Positions 10,023 through 19,800 of a DNA stretch of 64,000 bases are shown here, in pieces; position 1 is the first letter of the stretch; every line of letters begins with the position of its first letter. The notes beneath the pieces were generated by a model, which was not told where the DNA came from, made no database searches, and worked only from the letters and a program-made list of their open reading frames with translations. Origin of the DNA: Corythucha ciliata (Eukaryota; Arthropoda; Insecta; Hemiptera; Tingidae); the NCBI GenBank assembly GCA_038030265.1, contig CM075941.1:14756001-14820000 (forward strand). Reading direction: 5' to 3'. Position numbers and translations under genes: made by a program.

Positions 10023-10799
10023 TAGGCGGGCATACACGAGCAGATATCTGCGGCAGATATCATGTTTTTGACAGATATCGGTGGTGAAAATTTGCTCGTT
10101 AGTGGGCAAGAAACGACGACAGATCAACCGTGATCAGCCAAACAATATCGGTGGGAGTTCAAATTCGCCAGATGTGGTCTGTGGTCTTCCACTAATCAAC
10201 CGATTTCTTATGAGAGATATCTGGCAGACATAGATCGGCCGATTTCGAATCGGGCGTCGCCCCTTAACGCAACGATTTTAACCACCGAAACTTCAGTGAA
10301 CATGTATTTTCTATTCTTTTTATCATATCGCACCCTCGCTACAATAGTGTCGTAACTCAAAAACATATTTTTTTCAGAAAACACTAAAAAACAGTTTTTG
10401 AAAACTTGGCTGAAAACTGTTTTTTGTGTTTTTTCATATTGTTAAAAAAATATGTTTTTGAGTTACACTATTGTAGCGAGGGTGCGATATGTATGGGTCA
10501 AGCTCTTTGCTCCCTCTACTAATTTTCTAACTTCACATCTGCCACCGATCTCAAATATCTTTCGAACCCGACCGATAAATGAAATCTGTCACTTTTTTTT
10601 CCGCAACAGATCTCAATCTGCCAGATGTGCCCCCACTAACGGGCAGATTTGATCGGGTAACAGATATCGGTCGCAGATAACTTTTGTATACGCTAAGGGG
10701 CGACGACCGATCTCATCGTTTGCTCTAGATCGTTAACGATATCTGTTGAAAATATCGGCCGATCAAATCTGTCAGAATTATCTGTCCGTGTATGCGCCA
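10023..10799. mobile_element. TIR element rich in CAGATATC motifs, carrying a nested foldback
   Basis: The ends are imperfect inverted repeats: GGCGGGCATACACGAGCAGA on the left against GTGGCGCATACACGGACAGA from the right end read in reverse. Inside, CAGATATC/GATATCTG and CGGCCGAT motifs recur on both sides of an inner element. No protein is encoded. A 3-bp TSD is possible but not clear. Confidence 0.6.
10324..10491. mobile_element. 168-bp palindromic MITE nested in the 10.0-10.8 kb element
   Basis: Arms of about 75 bp starting CATATCGCACCCTCGCTAC and ending with the reverse complement face each other almost throughout, differing by small indels. It interrupts the outer element, so it inserted later. 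Confidence 0.8.
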
Positions 10800-11879
10800 C
10801 TATTATCCGCTGCATTGGCGATTTCCAGCGACCATTGATAGAGGGATCTGTTGTTCTCAAAGCAAAACATGTTGAGTGTGACGTTGTTGGAGAAGATGAC
10901 AATTTCCTTGAATATTTCGCCCAATGCCTTCCAACGTTTATCTTGGAATGCCAACCTCATTTTCGAATACAAAAAATTCATTGTGATATAGTGACAAGTG
11001 CAATTAAAAAATGCACGTGCACCTAGGCACGTCAGGAAGTTTTTATTTCAACTTTATTATACATAGGTACATTACAGTTGTGCGAGCCAGTTTTAGGAAC
11101 ATGGAGCGCGTAAGACATGAAAGTGCATGATGCCAACTTCATGGATTTCACCCTTTTGAAAGAAAAATTTCCAGGGTGTTAGCTCATTTGTAAAGAGCAA
11201 TTTATCGGATATCGCTCCTTAAAAAAAAATAACGGATTTTACCATTGCAAATTTTGCGGACTATTTGGCTCTTACAGAACCAAATTTCACAATTTTTACC
11301 CACTCAAAAGGCCAATTACGAAAAATTGACTCCCTAAAAAGCCAATTTTGCGGGACTGGCCCAAGAAATAATCCAATCTAACTGGTTTGGGCTGTGACCG
11401 TCAAAAATGAAATTCTTGGATTTGGGCTGTTTCATAGTTAAAATCTCGAGGATTTGACACTTACTGAATATCCAAGGTTTAAGGTATCAACCAAGGTTTT
11501 GGCTAATTGGAGGACTAATAATTTCGCTCCCTAGAAAAAAAAAGCAATCTTTCGGATTGGTTTTGCCAAAACCCAGATTTAACGAATCATGCTCGTCAGG
11601 AATCACTATTTTGCGCGGTTGGCTCTCTAAAAGGAGGCCGTCTTATGGATTTCACACGTTTAAATTCAAATTTGTAGGGGTGTTAACTAATTTTAAAGAG
11701 CTATTACGCCGATCCGGCTATCTTAAAATACTTGACCGTTTTTAAAAGACTGACCGCGGGACTTGACCGCTGTCCCATGGATATACATAAAACAAATCTC
11801 AAATTTTGTTTCAAGTGTTACTTCCAAACAGAGTTATTGTTTTTCCGTTCTAGGTTTGCCTCAAAGGTCTGCCGGGACC
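10800..11879. other. Unassigned region with weak degenerate repeats
   Basis: From about 11130 to 11760, phrases such as AATTTTGCGGAC, GGATTTCACC and TTGGCTC...AAA recur loosely, like the decayed arrays at 15.6-16.7 kb. No coding feature is recognised. Confidence 0.35.
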
Positions 11880-12137
11880 AGGGGGTGATTCTGTAACTTG
11901 CAAAATTTACGTGTCGTAACTGTGAAGGGGGGGGGGAGAGGATGTATCACGTAGCCTTGGTTTTTCCACTCATTTGTTAAAATTTGTTATTTTTTCTTCG
12001 AGACCACACATTCTCGCGTGAAAATTCGGCAGTTTAATTCACTAGGTATCGTAAAAACCATGACAACGAGGTACCTCCCCTCGCCCTTCTTCCATTTTAC
12101 GACACGTAAATTTTGCAAGTTACAGAATCACCCCCCT
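11880..12137. mobile_element. 258-bp foldback MITE
   Basis: AGGGGGTGATTCTGTAACTT and the following 20 bases are repeated in reverse complement at the other end (12098-12137), giving TIRs of about 40 bp. A diverged relative seems to lie at about 55345-55590 (GGGGGCTGATTCTATAG and a shared internal GAGGTACC segment). Confidence 0.75.
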
Positions 12138-12249
12138 GGAGCCTCCTGGGAAGAGAGGAAATGCTGGAAGACATTTGTCAAATGCACCTGAACTCATCGA
12201 ATTCCTTGTTCAAGGAGCTGGAGAATTATTTTTTCTTTCTCATGCACTG

Positions 12250-12378
12250 GGGCCTTATTCCGAGCAGTCGGGAAAAAATGCCGCAAGCGGGATCCAAGGA
12301 CGCTACATCAGAAATAATACTATCCCGCCATAGCAACCACCTCACGTGAGTTTTTCCCGACAACTCTAATTACGGCCC
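12250..12378. mobile_element. 129-bp MITE, member of a pair with 42453-42581
   Basis: The ends GGGCCTTATTCCGAGCAGTC and the reverse-complemented right end match imperfectly. The interior contains GGGAAAAAATGCCGCAAGCG. Length and sequence agree with the copy at 42453-42581. The flanks are CTG and CAG here, against CAG/CAG at the other copy. Confidence 0.72.
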
Positions 12379-12644
12379 CAGGTGTACCTAGAAGGAAATG
12401 AACATATGTGAGGAGAACGTCATATTAACCGAAGCGATCCGGTAGGGATGGCGCTAAAAACCAGTCAATGCTTATCTGGCCTCAACCACAGAATGATTCA
12501 AAAGTCGCCGACTTCAAATTTCAGCGAGCAACGCATATAATTTGTATACCTACGCCCGTGGAAGCAGGAACTGTCCCCTTTTCTAGCCAAGGCTTCAGGA
12601 AACACGTTTCTGGTTATTTCAAAGACACATTGATTTACTTCTAA
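12379..12644. other. Unassigned spacer
   Basis: No recognised feature. Confidence 0.3.
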
Positions 12645-12869
12645 TTAAGCAAGTTGGAAATGTCCGGAGGAAACCCGCGTGAATTTCGACACTTCTTTCC
12701 CGATCCTCAATAATATTTTCCCTGGGTTTTCCATAATTTTTTCAGGAGGTAAACAATGGAAAGAAACATTGGGGGTCCGCTTGTTATTTGGACATTGAGA
12801 GACACAACACACGAAGTGGGTTTTTGGGGACTCCCTCCAAGCGCAAATAATTGTGGTCCACTTCTTCAC
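12645..12869 (-). pseudogene. THAP-type zinc-finger domain fragment
   Basis: The minus-strand frame contains CCVSQCPNNKRTPNVSFHCL, then PPEK and, near the end, TRVSSGHFQL. This is the C2CH layout of THAP DNA-binding domains: an early CxxxC, SFHxLP, and a terminal VCSxHF. The third Cys is Ser in this copy and the usual central Trp is not seen, so zinc binding would be lost. THAP domains occur in P-type transposases and in host regulators derived from them. Only this one exon-sized piece is present. Whether it was part of a transposon or a host gene cannot be decided. Confidence 0.5.
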
Positions 12870-13149
12870 CCGCCAGCAGTCGTTTAATCTATAAATTAAT
12901 TACATAAATTGAGAACTGAGCTAAATTACCATGCCAAACTATTGCCTTATAAACTGTTTAAATGCCTTTCAGACGATATTTTGAAACGATCGTACCGCTC
13001 TTTATAATTCGATTGAGTTACCAATAAAACGGGCGGTTGGGACAAGGAAGAAGCTCCATAAAATAACATTCCTTCCGTAACTATTAAATTGTTCACGGTA
13101 AGCAATAATTAAATAGGTGGATATACTGAATAAATCTGTCGCCGGTATT
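12870..13149 (+). repeat. Upstream block of small-peptide copy A, left part
   Basis: From about 13020 the sequence (ACGGGCGGTTGGGACAAGGA, then ATTAAATTGTTCACGGTAAG) matches the upstream regions of copies B, C and E. It is interrupted by the tRNA-bearing foldback and resumes after 13447. Confidence 0.55.
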
Positions 13150-13447
13150 TTAATTAATAAATTAATTAGACTGATATTATCCGGACGACGACGGAAGGGC
13201 ATAGCCCAGCACGATTCGAGTTTCGAGAAACAATGGACCTGGTTGGGGTTCGGCTTAGCTTATCCCTCGGAGTACGACTCCCATAGGCGCCTCCGTGGCG
13301 CAAATGACAGCGTGCTGGACTGGTAATCCAGAGGTTGCGGGTTCAAATCCCGCCGGGGAGCCATTTTTTCTCGAAACTCGAATCGTGTTGGGCTATGCCC
13401 TTCCATCGTCGTCCGGATAATATCAGTCTAATTAATTTATTAATTAA
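13150..13447. mobile_element. Foldback element with 81-bp inverted arms enclosing a tRNA-like gene
   Basis: The arms 13150-13230 and 13367-13447 are reverse complements with two mismatches in 81 bp. The 136-bp centre holds a tRNA-like sequence with an A box, a B box and a T-run. The element splits the upstream block of small-peptide copy A: AATAATTAAATA occurs at about 13106-13117 and again right after the right arm, consistent with a duplication of the target. About 30 bp between the left occurrence and the left arm are not explained. Confidence 0.75.
13289..13363 (+). tRNA. tRNA-Thr(GGU)-like gene or pseudogene
   Basis: The anticodon stem CTGGA/TCCAG encloses loop CTGGTAA, giving anticodon GGU (Thr). 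The T-arm GCGGG-TTCAAAT-CCCGC is perfect and the D-stem is GCGC/GCGT. The A box TGGCGCAAATG and B box GGTTCAAATCC fit Pol III consensus, and TTTTTT follows at once. The acceptor stem GCCTCCG/CGGGGAG has two mismatches at its end, and CCA is present in the DNA, which is unusual for an animal tRNA. It may be a degenerate gene or a derivative maintained by the foldback. Confidence 0.6.
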
Positions 13448-13601
13448 TAATTAAATACTAGATAAACAACTTAGCTTGTAATTGTAGATTTGAGTCGATA
13501 AAACGGAAGGCTCGCATATTTTTATTCATTTAATGATTTGTTATGAACTAGCTTTGATGCTAACAGCATCATCAAAGTAATTTAGTTTGATCAGGCAATA
13601 G
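13448..13601 (+). repeat. Conserved proximal upstream block of copy A
   Basis: Contains ACTAGATAAACAACTTAG, CGATAAAACGGA, ATTTTTATTCATTTAATGAT and a GATGCTAACAGCATCATC dyad. All are found upstream of copies B, C and E in the same order. Confidence 0.6.
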
Positions 13602-13637
13602 TATAAAAAGGGACTGAAGTCGCTAGTTCTGTCACTC
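13602..13637 (+). promoter_or_regulatory. Core promoter of copy A
   Basis: TATAAAAAG at 13602-13610 and TCACTC at 13632-13637 have the TATA-initiator spacing of an arthropod Pol II promoter, predicting a start near 13634 and a 32-nt leader. Confidence 0.7.
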
Positions 13638-13665
13638 AAAGGACAACAAACCAAGAGCCAACATT

Positions 13666-13909
13666 ATGTTTACCAAGGCAATGATTGTCACTCTTTTGGT
13701 GTCGGCGATGTGGCTGGCCGGTAAGTACGCCGAACTTTCTTCCCGCCGTTCTTCACCGTTTTTTTTTTTTTTGTTTTTTTTTCATATCTTTTTTTTATTA
13801 GTATAACTTGTATGAACGTTTTTGTCGCACAGGGACGATGGCTAAAGATCTTCTCCCTACTCTGAACGGAAGAAATTCACCGATTATTTTGGGAAACCAA
13901 CCAAGGTGA
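13666..13909 (+). CDS. Small secreted peptide family, copy A (two exons, chimeric end)
   Basis: Exon 1 is 13666-13720 and exon 2 is 13833-13909, joined by a GT-AG intron of 112 nt with donor GTAAGT and a T-rich body. The spliced frame encodes 43 residues. MFTKAMIVT...WLAG is a typical signal peptide with probable cleavage after TMA, leaving about 20 residues starting KDLLPTL. After PTLNG the sequence switches into a segment that is intergenic at other copies (upstream of C and F), so the C-terminus differs from copies B and E. This looks like an unequal-recombination product that still has an open frame. No function is known to me. The start is supported by the conserved leader and promoter. 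Confidence 0.62.
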
Positions 13910-14321
13910 CTGCTGATCTCTGAAATCTGTTTATTGATGATGTCTATGTTTGGCCATTGACACACACAAGGGAACACGTTGTGATTTGAAAATTTTGATT
14001 CTATATGACAAAATTTCAACTAATCGGCAAACAACGACCCAATTTTTGGGATGGAGTTTGGGGGAAACTGTACAACGGGCGGTTGGGACCAGGAAGAAGC
14101 TCCATGAAAAAGCATTTCTTCCGTGATAATTAAATTGTTCAGGGTCAGGGTAAGCGATAATTAAACACTAGATAAACAACTTAGGTTATAATTGTAGAGT
14201 TGAGTCGATAAAACGGATGGCCCTCATATTTTTATTCATTTAATGATTTTAATGACTGGCTATGAACCAGTTTGAATGCTAATCAACATCATCAAAGTAA
14301 TTTAGTTTGACCAGGCAATAG
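13910..14321 (+). repeat. Upstream block between copies A and B
   Basis: This is the same upstream sequence as before copy A, without the tRNA foldback. It therefore shows the empty site of that insertion (GATAATTAAACACTAGATAA at about 14155-14174). It is near-identical, in reverse, to 36527-36990. Confidence 0.7.
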
Positions 14322-14357
14322 TATAAAAAGGGACTGAAGTCGCTAGTTCTGTCACTC
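14322..14357 (+). promoter_or_regulatory. Core promoter of copy B
   Basis: TATAAAAAG at 14322 and TCACTC at 14352 repeat the copy A arrangement exactly. Confidence 0.7.
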
Positions 14358-14385
14358 AAAGCACAACAGACCAAGAGCCAACATT

Positions 14386-14633
14386 ATGTTTACCAAGGCA
14401 ATGATTGTCACTTTTTTGGTGTCGGCGATGTGGCTGGCCGGTAAGTACGCGGAACTTTCTTCCCGCCGTTCTTCACCGTTTTTTTTTTTTTTTTTTTTTT
14501 TTTTTTTCTATTTTTTTATTAGTATAACTTGTATGAACTTTTTTGTCGAACAGGGACGATGGCTCAAGGTGATGTCCCTACCCCTACTCTTGGGGAAGAC
14601 GCGGGCATTTCAGCCGGTCTTGGTGGTAAATGA
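14386..14633 (+). CDS. Small secreted peptide family, copy B (two exons)
   Basis: Exon 1 is 14386-14440, the intron 14441-14553 (GTAAGT...CAG, with a long T-run) and exon 2 14554-14633. The product is 44 residues: a signal peptide with hydrophobic core IVTFLVSAMWLAG, likely cleavage after TMA, and a mature part of about 22 residues (starting QGDVPTPTLG, ending GLGGK). It is shorter than copy E because the exon-2 segment between GEDAG and the stop is replaced by a short run. No cysteines, so not a disulfide-rich peptide. A polyadenylation signal follows. Copy C encodes the same peptide. Confidence 0.68.
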
Positions 14634-14763
14634 TAAAATGATAGTAGGATAGCTTCACCTACGCCAAGACTTATGATGGCCAGAGCGTGCACTCACAGTT
14701 CTGTACACATTTTTTTTTACGTTTACTTCAACAATGATAATATGGCAGTTGTAGCAAAGTCAT

Positions 14764-14769
14764 AATAAA
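14764..14769 (+). terminator. Polyadenylation signal of copy B
   Basis: AATAAA about 130 nt after the stop, in a block conserved downstream of copies C and E, fits a short 3' UTR ending near 14785-14795. Confidence 0.65.
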
Positions 14770-14795
14770 GAGCACTATAATCACACACCACGCAA

Positions 14796-15108
14796 CATTG
14801 TTTTTCAAGTTGGACCGTGAACCTAAAAGAATAAGCAAGTAGCCACTCAGTGGCGCTTCAAAGTGGTTCCGTGTGGTGAGGCCCTAAAACAGGAATTTTG
14901 TTTTTAACGTTTCATGAAGATGACTCTGCGGACTGAGTAATCAGTCGAAAAACAAATTCCATGCCACATAGTAATATTACAGATAAATACCCGCGAAATT
15001 CCAACCTTCTCAGCCAAACATCCGCGAAATTGCAAGCTTCGAGTATTCATTTCTTTTGGAAAAAAGCTAGTTTTGAGGGGCTGAATCCAATCAAAATTGC
15101 ACGTGTTG
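14796..15108 (+). repeat. Dispersed downstream block of the small-peptide family
   Basis: Segments such as TTTTTCAAGTTGGACCGTGA, GGACTGAGTAATCAGTCG and GCGAAATTCCAACCTTCTCA recur in reverse at 30815-31150 and partly at 37690-37745 and 39170-39230. Confidence 0.65.
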
Positions 15109-15270
15109 TTTTTTTTTTTTTTTTTCGGGGGCGCCGGGCTTTGAACCCGGCTGGAGCTTAAGCCTCCCTTGGGCTCCTACGCCATATCCAGATCTAACTG
15201 TGCACTTAACACCACGCGTACTACGCGGGCGTTTCGGTCGGTGCGCGGTTTCTTGAACGCACATCGCCGG
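15109..15270 (-). mobile_element. SINE, second copy, minus strand
   Basis: Reading the minus strand, CGCACCGACCGAAACGCCCG, CACAGTTAGATCTGG and a CCGGGTTCAAAGCCCGG hairpin are followed by a poly(A) tail. The order matches the copy at 2840-3002. TSDs are not clear because the tail merges with a T-run of the family's downstream block. Confidence 0.72.
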
Positions 15271-15590
15271 GAACGCCCACACGAAGCCGAGAGTGCCGTG
15301 TCACAGCTCGCCGCAGCCTTATAGTGTAACGGACAATGGCTGGATTCGAACCGAGACTCAAATAATAAATAGGTGCTAAATGGCAACTTTCGTGGCTTAA
15401 ATTATGAGAAAGACCCTTTATATTTATCGCTAAAAGTAAGAATAAATCGCGGATTCACAGCTAAATTCGACAAAAACGCTAATGCGCAGCTAAAATTTGA
15501 AAAATGCTAATTTTCAGTTTTCAAAGGTGGCTTCGTGGCTAAAGCGAAGAAGCCATAATTTAGCACAACCTAATGAATTATATTAACCGT
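15271..15590. repeat. Short decayed array of GCTAAAATTxAGAAAAACGCTAAT type
   Basis: From about 15400 the phrases ATCGCGGATTCACAGCTAAA, AAAACGCTAATGCGCAGC and GTGGCTAAAGCGAAGAAG are loose copies of the unit of about 30 bp that forms long arrays at 56-57.8 and 60.3-61.3 kb. Confidence 0.5.
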
Positions 15591-16887
15591 TTCTTTGGAG
15601 AATATGGACCCTCATAGAGATTTCCACAGGGCCCCGATATTAGGTCCTCCTCAGGATCCAGGGTCTCTAGCTCTAACCCGATCCGCGGAGGATTCGAACC
15701 ACAAACCAGAGAGACCCTCATAGTTTGCCCCTCTGAAATCCCATTTTAGTGTGTTGGCTCATCATTGCAAACAAACGTTGCCTTAGGGGTTGGCTCCTCA
15801 GCCATTAAATTACGTGGGTTTGGCTGATTTTAACAGGTTTTGCTCTCTTAAGTTCGGAATATGCCGTCAGCTGTGGGTTTGGCTTCTTAAACCCATTAGT
15901 TTCGGGAGTTATCCCACAAATAAACAGCATTTGAGGCCATTGCTTTTTTAATAGCCAAAATTTGGCGAGCTCGGCTACAAAAAAAAAAAAAAAACAAACA
16001 AAAAACAAAAACAAAAAAACAAAAAACAAAAAAAAAAACAAACTTGTGCTGAGGTCAACTCGGTAAAAAATTAAGAAGTTCACCCAGTTGGCTCTTGAAT
16101 AAACAAATTTCCTGGAGTTGACTATTTGAAACACCAAATTTCGTAGATTTTTTACCACGTAGCTAATCCAATTCCTCTTGTTTAACTCACTCACTCACGA
16201 ATAGGCAAATGAATTTGTGTGCCATGGGATTGGCGTGATAAAAAAAACCAATATTGTGCCTTCTTTCTATTCAAATTCGTGGGAGTTTTTCCTTCCAAAA
16301 CCAACTTTCACGCGTTACTTCCTCCACAATTCTGTAAATATGAAGAAAAACGCTAAGGGTTCTCTCCTGAAATTCCACTGAAATTGGGACGCGAAACTTG
16401 CAATTTGGAGGCTAATTATTCTTCGAATCTCGGCTCTATGGTCACCTCTTGAAACTTTAATTCTGTTCAGCTCCACAATAGAATATTAAGACGCGAATCT
16501 GCGCATTTTCACGGGATTTTAGATCAAAATGTTTAAATTTCGTTACCATTAAGCTTCGACGTTGCAATTCGAAGGCTATATTCAGTCGTGGAATTTGCTT
16601 ATTGACATAGCTACTCAGTCCGCGAATCACAAATCGGTAAAATTTCAGCTTTAGAATTTCGCTGTGTTTCTTCAAAATAGCCATTTCGCAGCTGTTTATT
16701 CCCATAAACAAGCAACTTTGTCTCAATTTAACCCAAAATTTGTGGTCACCGGTAAAGCTCGCTTTAGTACTTCTGAAGTTGGTCTCAGACTTAAGGTCAA
16801 TTCAGACTATTCGGACGTGACGTGAGAACAGGCTGTCCCATGTATGATACAGGTGAGGGGTGAAGACGCGTTTTCTGGGGTTTCGTC
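15591..16887. other. Non-coding region with degenerate TTGGCT-type repeats
   Basis: Between 15740 and 16740 short phrases like GTTGGCTC, GGGTTTGGCT and TTTCGTGGGAGTT recur with little conservation. A run of A with interspersed C lies at about 15980-16043. The frame covering it translates to a Phe-rich string and is not a gene. Confidence 0.4.
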
Positions 16888-16895
16888 GGGGAAGT

Positions 16896-19800
16896 CAAGG
16901 CTACTAGAACTAACAAGGTTGGCCATTACAATGTAAACAAGACGAAAAAGTTGCCTCAGTGTTTTGATTGGTCGAGACCGATTGTGACGTAGAAATATGC
17001 TCCTCTTCCCGCCCCATTGTTTATAGTCTATAGTATTTATGTAGAATTCGTGTTTTTTGAAAGCCCAAACTGCCCAAACTATTGTTTTATTTAATTCAAC
17101 CAGAATTTCGGGCTTCGTACCTTCACCATGGTATCTTCAGGTGGCAATATTCTTGTATAGAAAGATATTTCGGACCAAGAAAACTTCCCATTTCCTTCGC
17201 AGCCCTCCTAGCCCCGGCGCTTCTTCTCATTTTAATGAGGTATACCAGCCCTTCTATGTAAATAAAAAAAATTAAACCCTTTGGAAATTTTTTTCTTATT
17301 TAAAGTTGGCATATTTTCAATCCCGCCAAATCGAACATTTTCCGCAACGTAACATACGCTGCATTCTCTGCCCTTTTCATACCTCTAAATGGCTAATTAA
17401 TTTATCCTTTATTATTTTATTATTCAAGGGCTCAATACAAGGATAATAATACATCTACTTTTTAATGGTTGTTTTTTAATTTGTCTGCTATAATAGATCA
17501 TAAGTCGGGAGCTGTTCGTAAAAAGACCCCACAGTTTATTAATTAACGATTTTAGAAGTTTTCGGTCACTTCAATCACATTGTGATCAGCGGCTGCAGAA
17601 ATCACCCTTTTTAAGGGTGTGAGAGGGGAAAGGGCGGGAGCAGAGGCACGACCCCCCCCCCTCAATCAAAATACTTCCTCTGCCACTGATTGTGATTGCG
17701 CCAGCAATGAGCTTGCGTCATACGCGCTTAACGGAAAAAACGCACTTCCTACGTTGTGCTTCTTTGACTAATTTGCAACCCGAGCTTTAGAATAAGGATT
17801 AGTCTGACAGCAAAGAGTGTAGCACTCAAACCTACCAAGTAGCTTGATAGCATCCGCTGGAATATCGCTGTCCTTGTCAAGTTGTCATGCCTCTAAATGG
17901 CTCTTTTGTTTATCCACCATCCATGAAAAAACAATAGGGCAAAGAAATACAGTGTGGGAAGTGGATTTTTTCGATAGACGCATGTAACGCAAAAATATCA
18001 TGGCGGGCATTCACAACGTGATTGAAGGGGACGAAAACTAGTAAATTTGTTCATCAATCATTAATTGTTGAGTAATGATGCCCACTTTGTGCTCTATTGT
18101 TGAATAAATAAATTAAAAAAGAAAACATCTATACATGGGTTAAAAGTATATAACCCATATGAAACGTCCTCATTGCCGTGCAATACCGAAAGCCCGTGAA
18201 TTCCATAAATGTAGTTTATTTTATGCAGAAGTGAAGCTTGTCTGGGTCTTCAGTCTAGGTGCCACACTGTTGTCCTGGGTCCAGTATGGATCACTAAGCC
18301 TTGCCAGCCTTTCCCTCAACATTACAGAGGCTATCTGCTGTCGGTCCTTCAAAGGTTCAATGCCCGACTGGACTTGCATTGCAGTGATTGGTGTAGACCT
18401 TGGGCCACCTGTTACGACTCGCAGGGCGCAGTTCTAGGCTTTTTCCAGCTTTGTGAGGTGGGTATCTGCAGCAGTCACAGTAATCTCAGATCCATACTCC
18501 AGAACAGGGCGCACGTAGGTTTTGTAGGTTAAGGCCAGGACATCCTGAGTTGCACCCCATTTGGTACCAGTGAGTCGCTTGAGCAATTTACATCTATTCA
18601 GGCCTCTATCCTTCAGAGAATCAATATGTTTCCTCCAGGTGAGCTGCGTGTCCAGTCTCGTTAATTCCAGGACTTGTAACCTGGTTGATGACATCATCAA
18701 TCATTATGCTGAACAGCTTCGGGCTCAGCACTGAGCCCTGCGGAAGTCCCTGGCGAGTCTGTCTGTACACTGAGACCTCATTGTTGTATCGCACCCTAAT
18801 GAAGCGCTGAGCAAGAAAAGAGGCGACAAACCTGTACATATGTCCATGCACCCCAGCTCCAGGAGCTTACTGAGCAGCTTTTTCCGCCAGACAACATCAA
18901 ATGCTGATTTAAAATCCACAAACACAGCCAGTGAGCTTTGTTTACGTTGGAACCCGTTCTTTATTTCTTGGGACAAATGGGCAATATGTTCCATGGTACT
19001 GCGGTGTGCTCGGAATCCTGCCTGCGCGTGGGATAGCAGTCCCCGTTCTTCCAGGAATATGTTCAGCCGGTTGAGAACCATCCTCTCCAACAGCTTGCAA
19101 AACACACTCGTGAGTGCAATTGGACGGAAGTTCCCTGGGCAGGTTGGAGATTTGCCCTTCTTAGAAATGGGTATTATTTCTGTTTTTCGCCATTCTGCAG
19201 GCATTCCAGCTACCCATACTCGATTCAGGAAAGTCAACACTGTTTCTTTGGCTTTTTCTGCCATATGAATAAGAAATTCTGGTAGGATCTCATCAGGACC
19301 TGCGCTTTTTCCTTTCTTAGATTGCGTGAGGGATGCTCTAAGTTCAGAGATAGTGAAAGGGCTGTTGAAAAGGTCCTGCTCCATCTAGTTCAGTGCTACT
19401 GGTTTCAGCTCAGTGTATGGCTTACCATTGTGCTTCTTTGGTCTGTAGTTGCTTACAGCATAGTAGTGCTTACAGAAGTGTGAAGCTATGTCCTTTGGAT
19501 TGGTAAGTAGCCTGTCTCCTCTCTTCATGGGCTGATTTTTTTCTTCCCTTTCATTGCTGAGCCTGGAAACAAATTTGTGCGCCCTGAGCCCGTCCTTTCG
19601 ATAGTCCATCCTTCCCACAAAACCCCTGTAGGACTGCCTCTTATCCTGAACCACACCCCTTCTCAAAATTGCCTCTTTTTGTTTAAGTATTACACGATCA
19701 GCATGTCTTCCTGACTCTTCAGCAGCATCACGCGCCTCATCTCTCTCCTCCTTTGCAAGCTGGAGCTGACTGTTCCAGAAAGGTCGATAATGCTTCACCT

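Noticed and set aside
13666..14633. Possible toxin or classical antimicrobial peptide identity for the small secreted peptides
   Set aside because: The mature parts have no cysteines and no motif I can tie to a known toxin or antimicrobial family. Function is left open.
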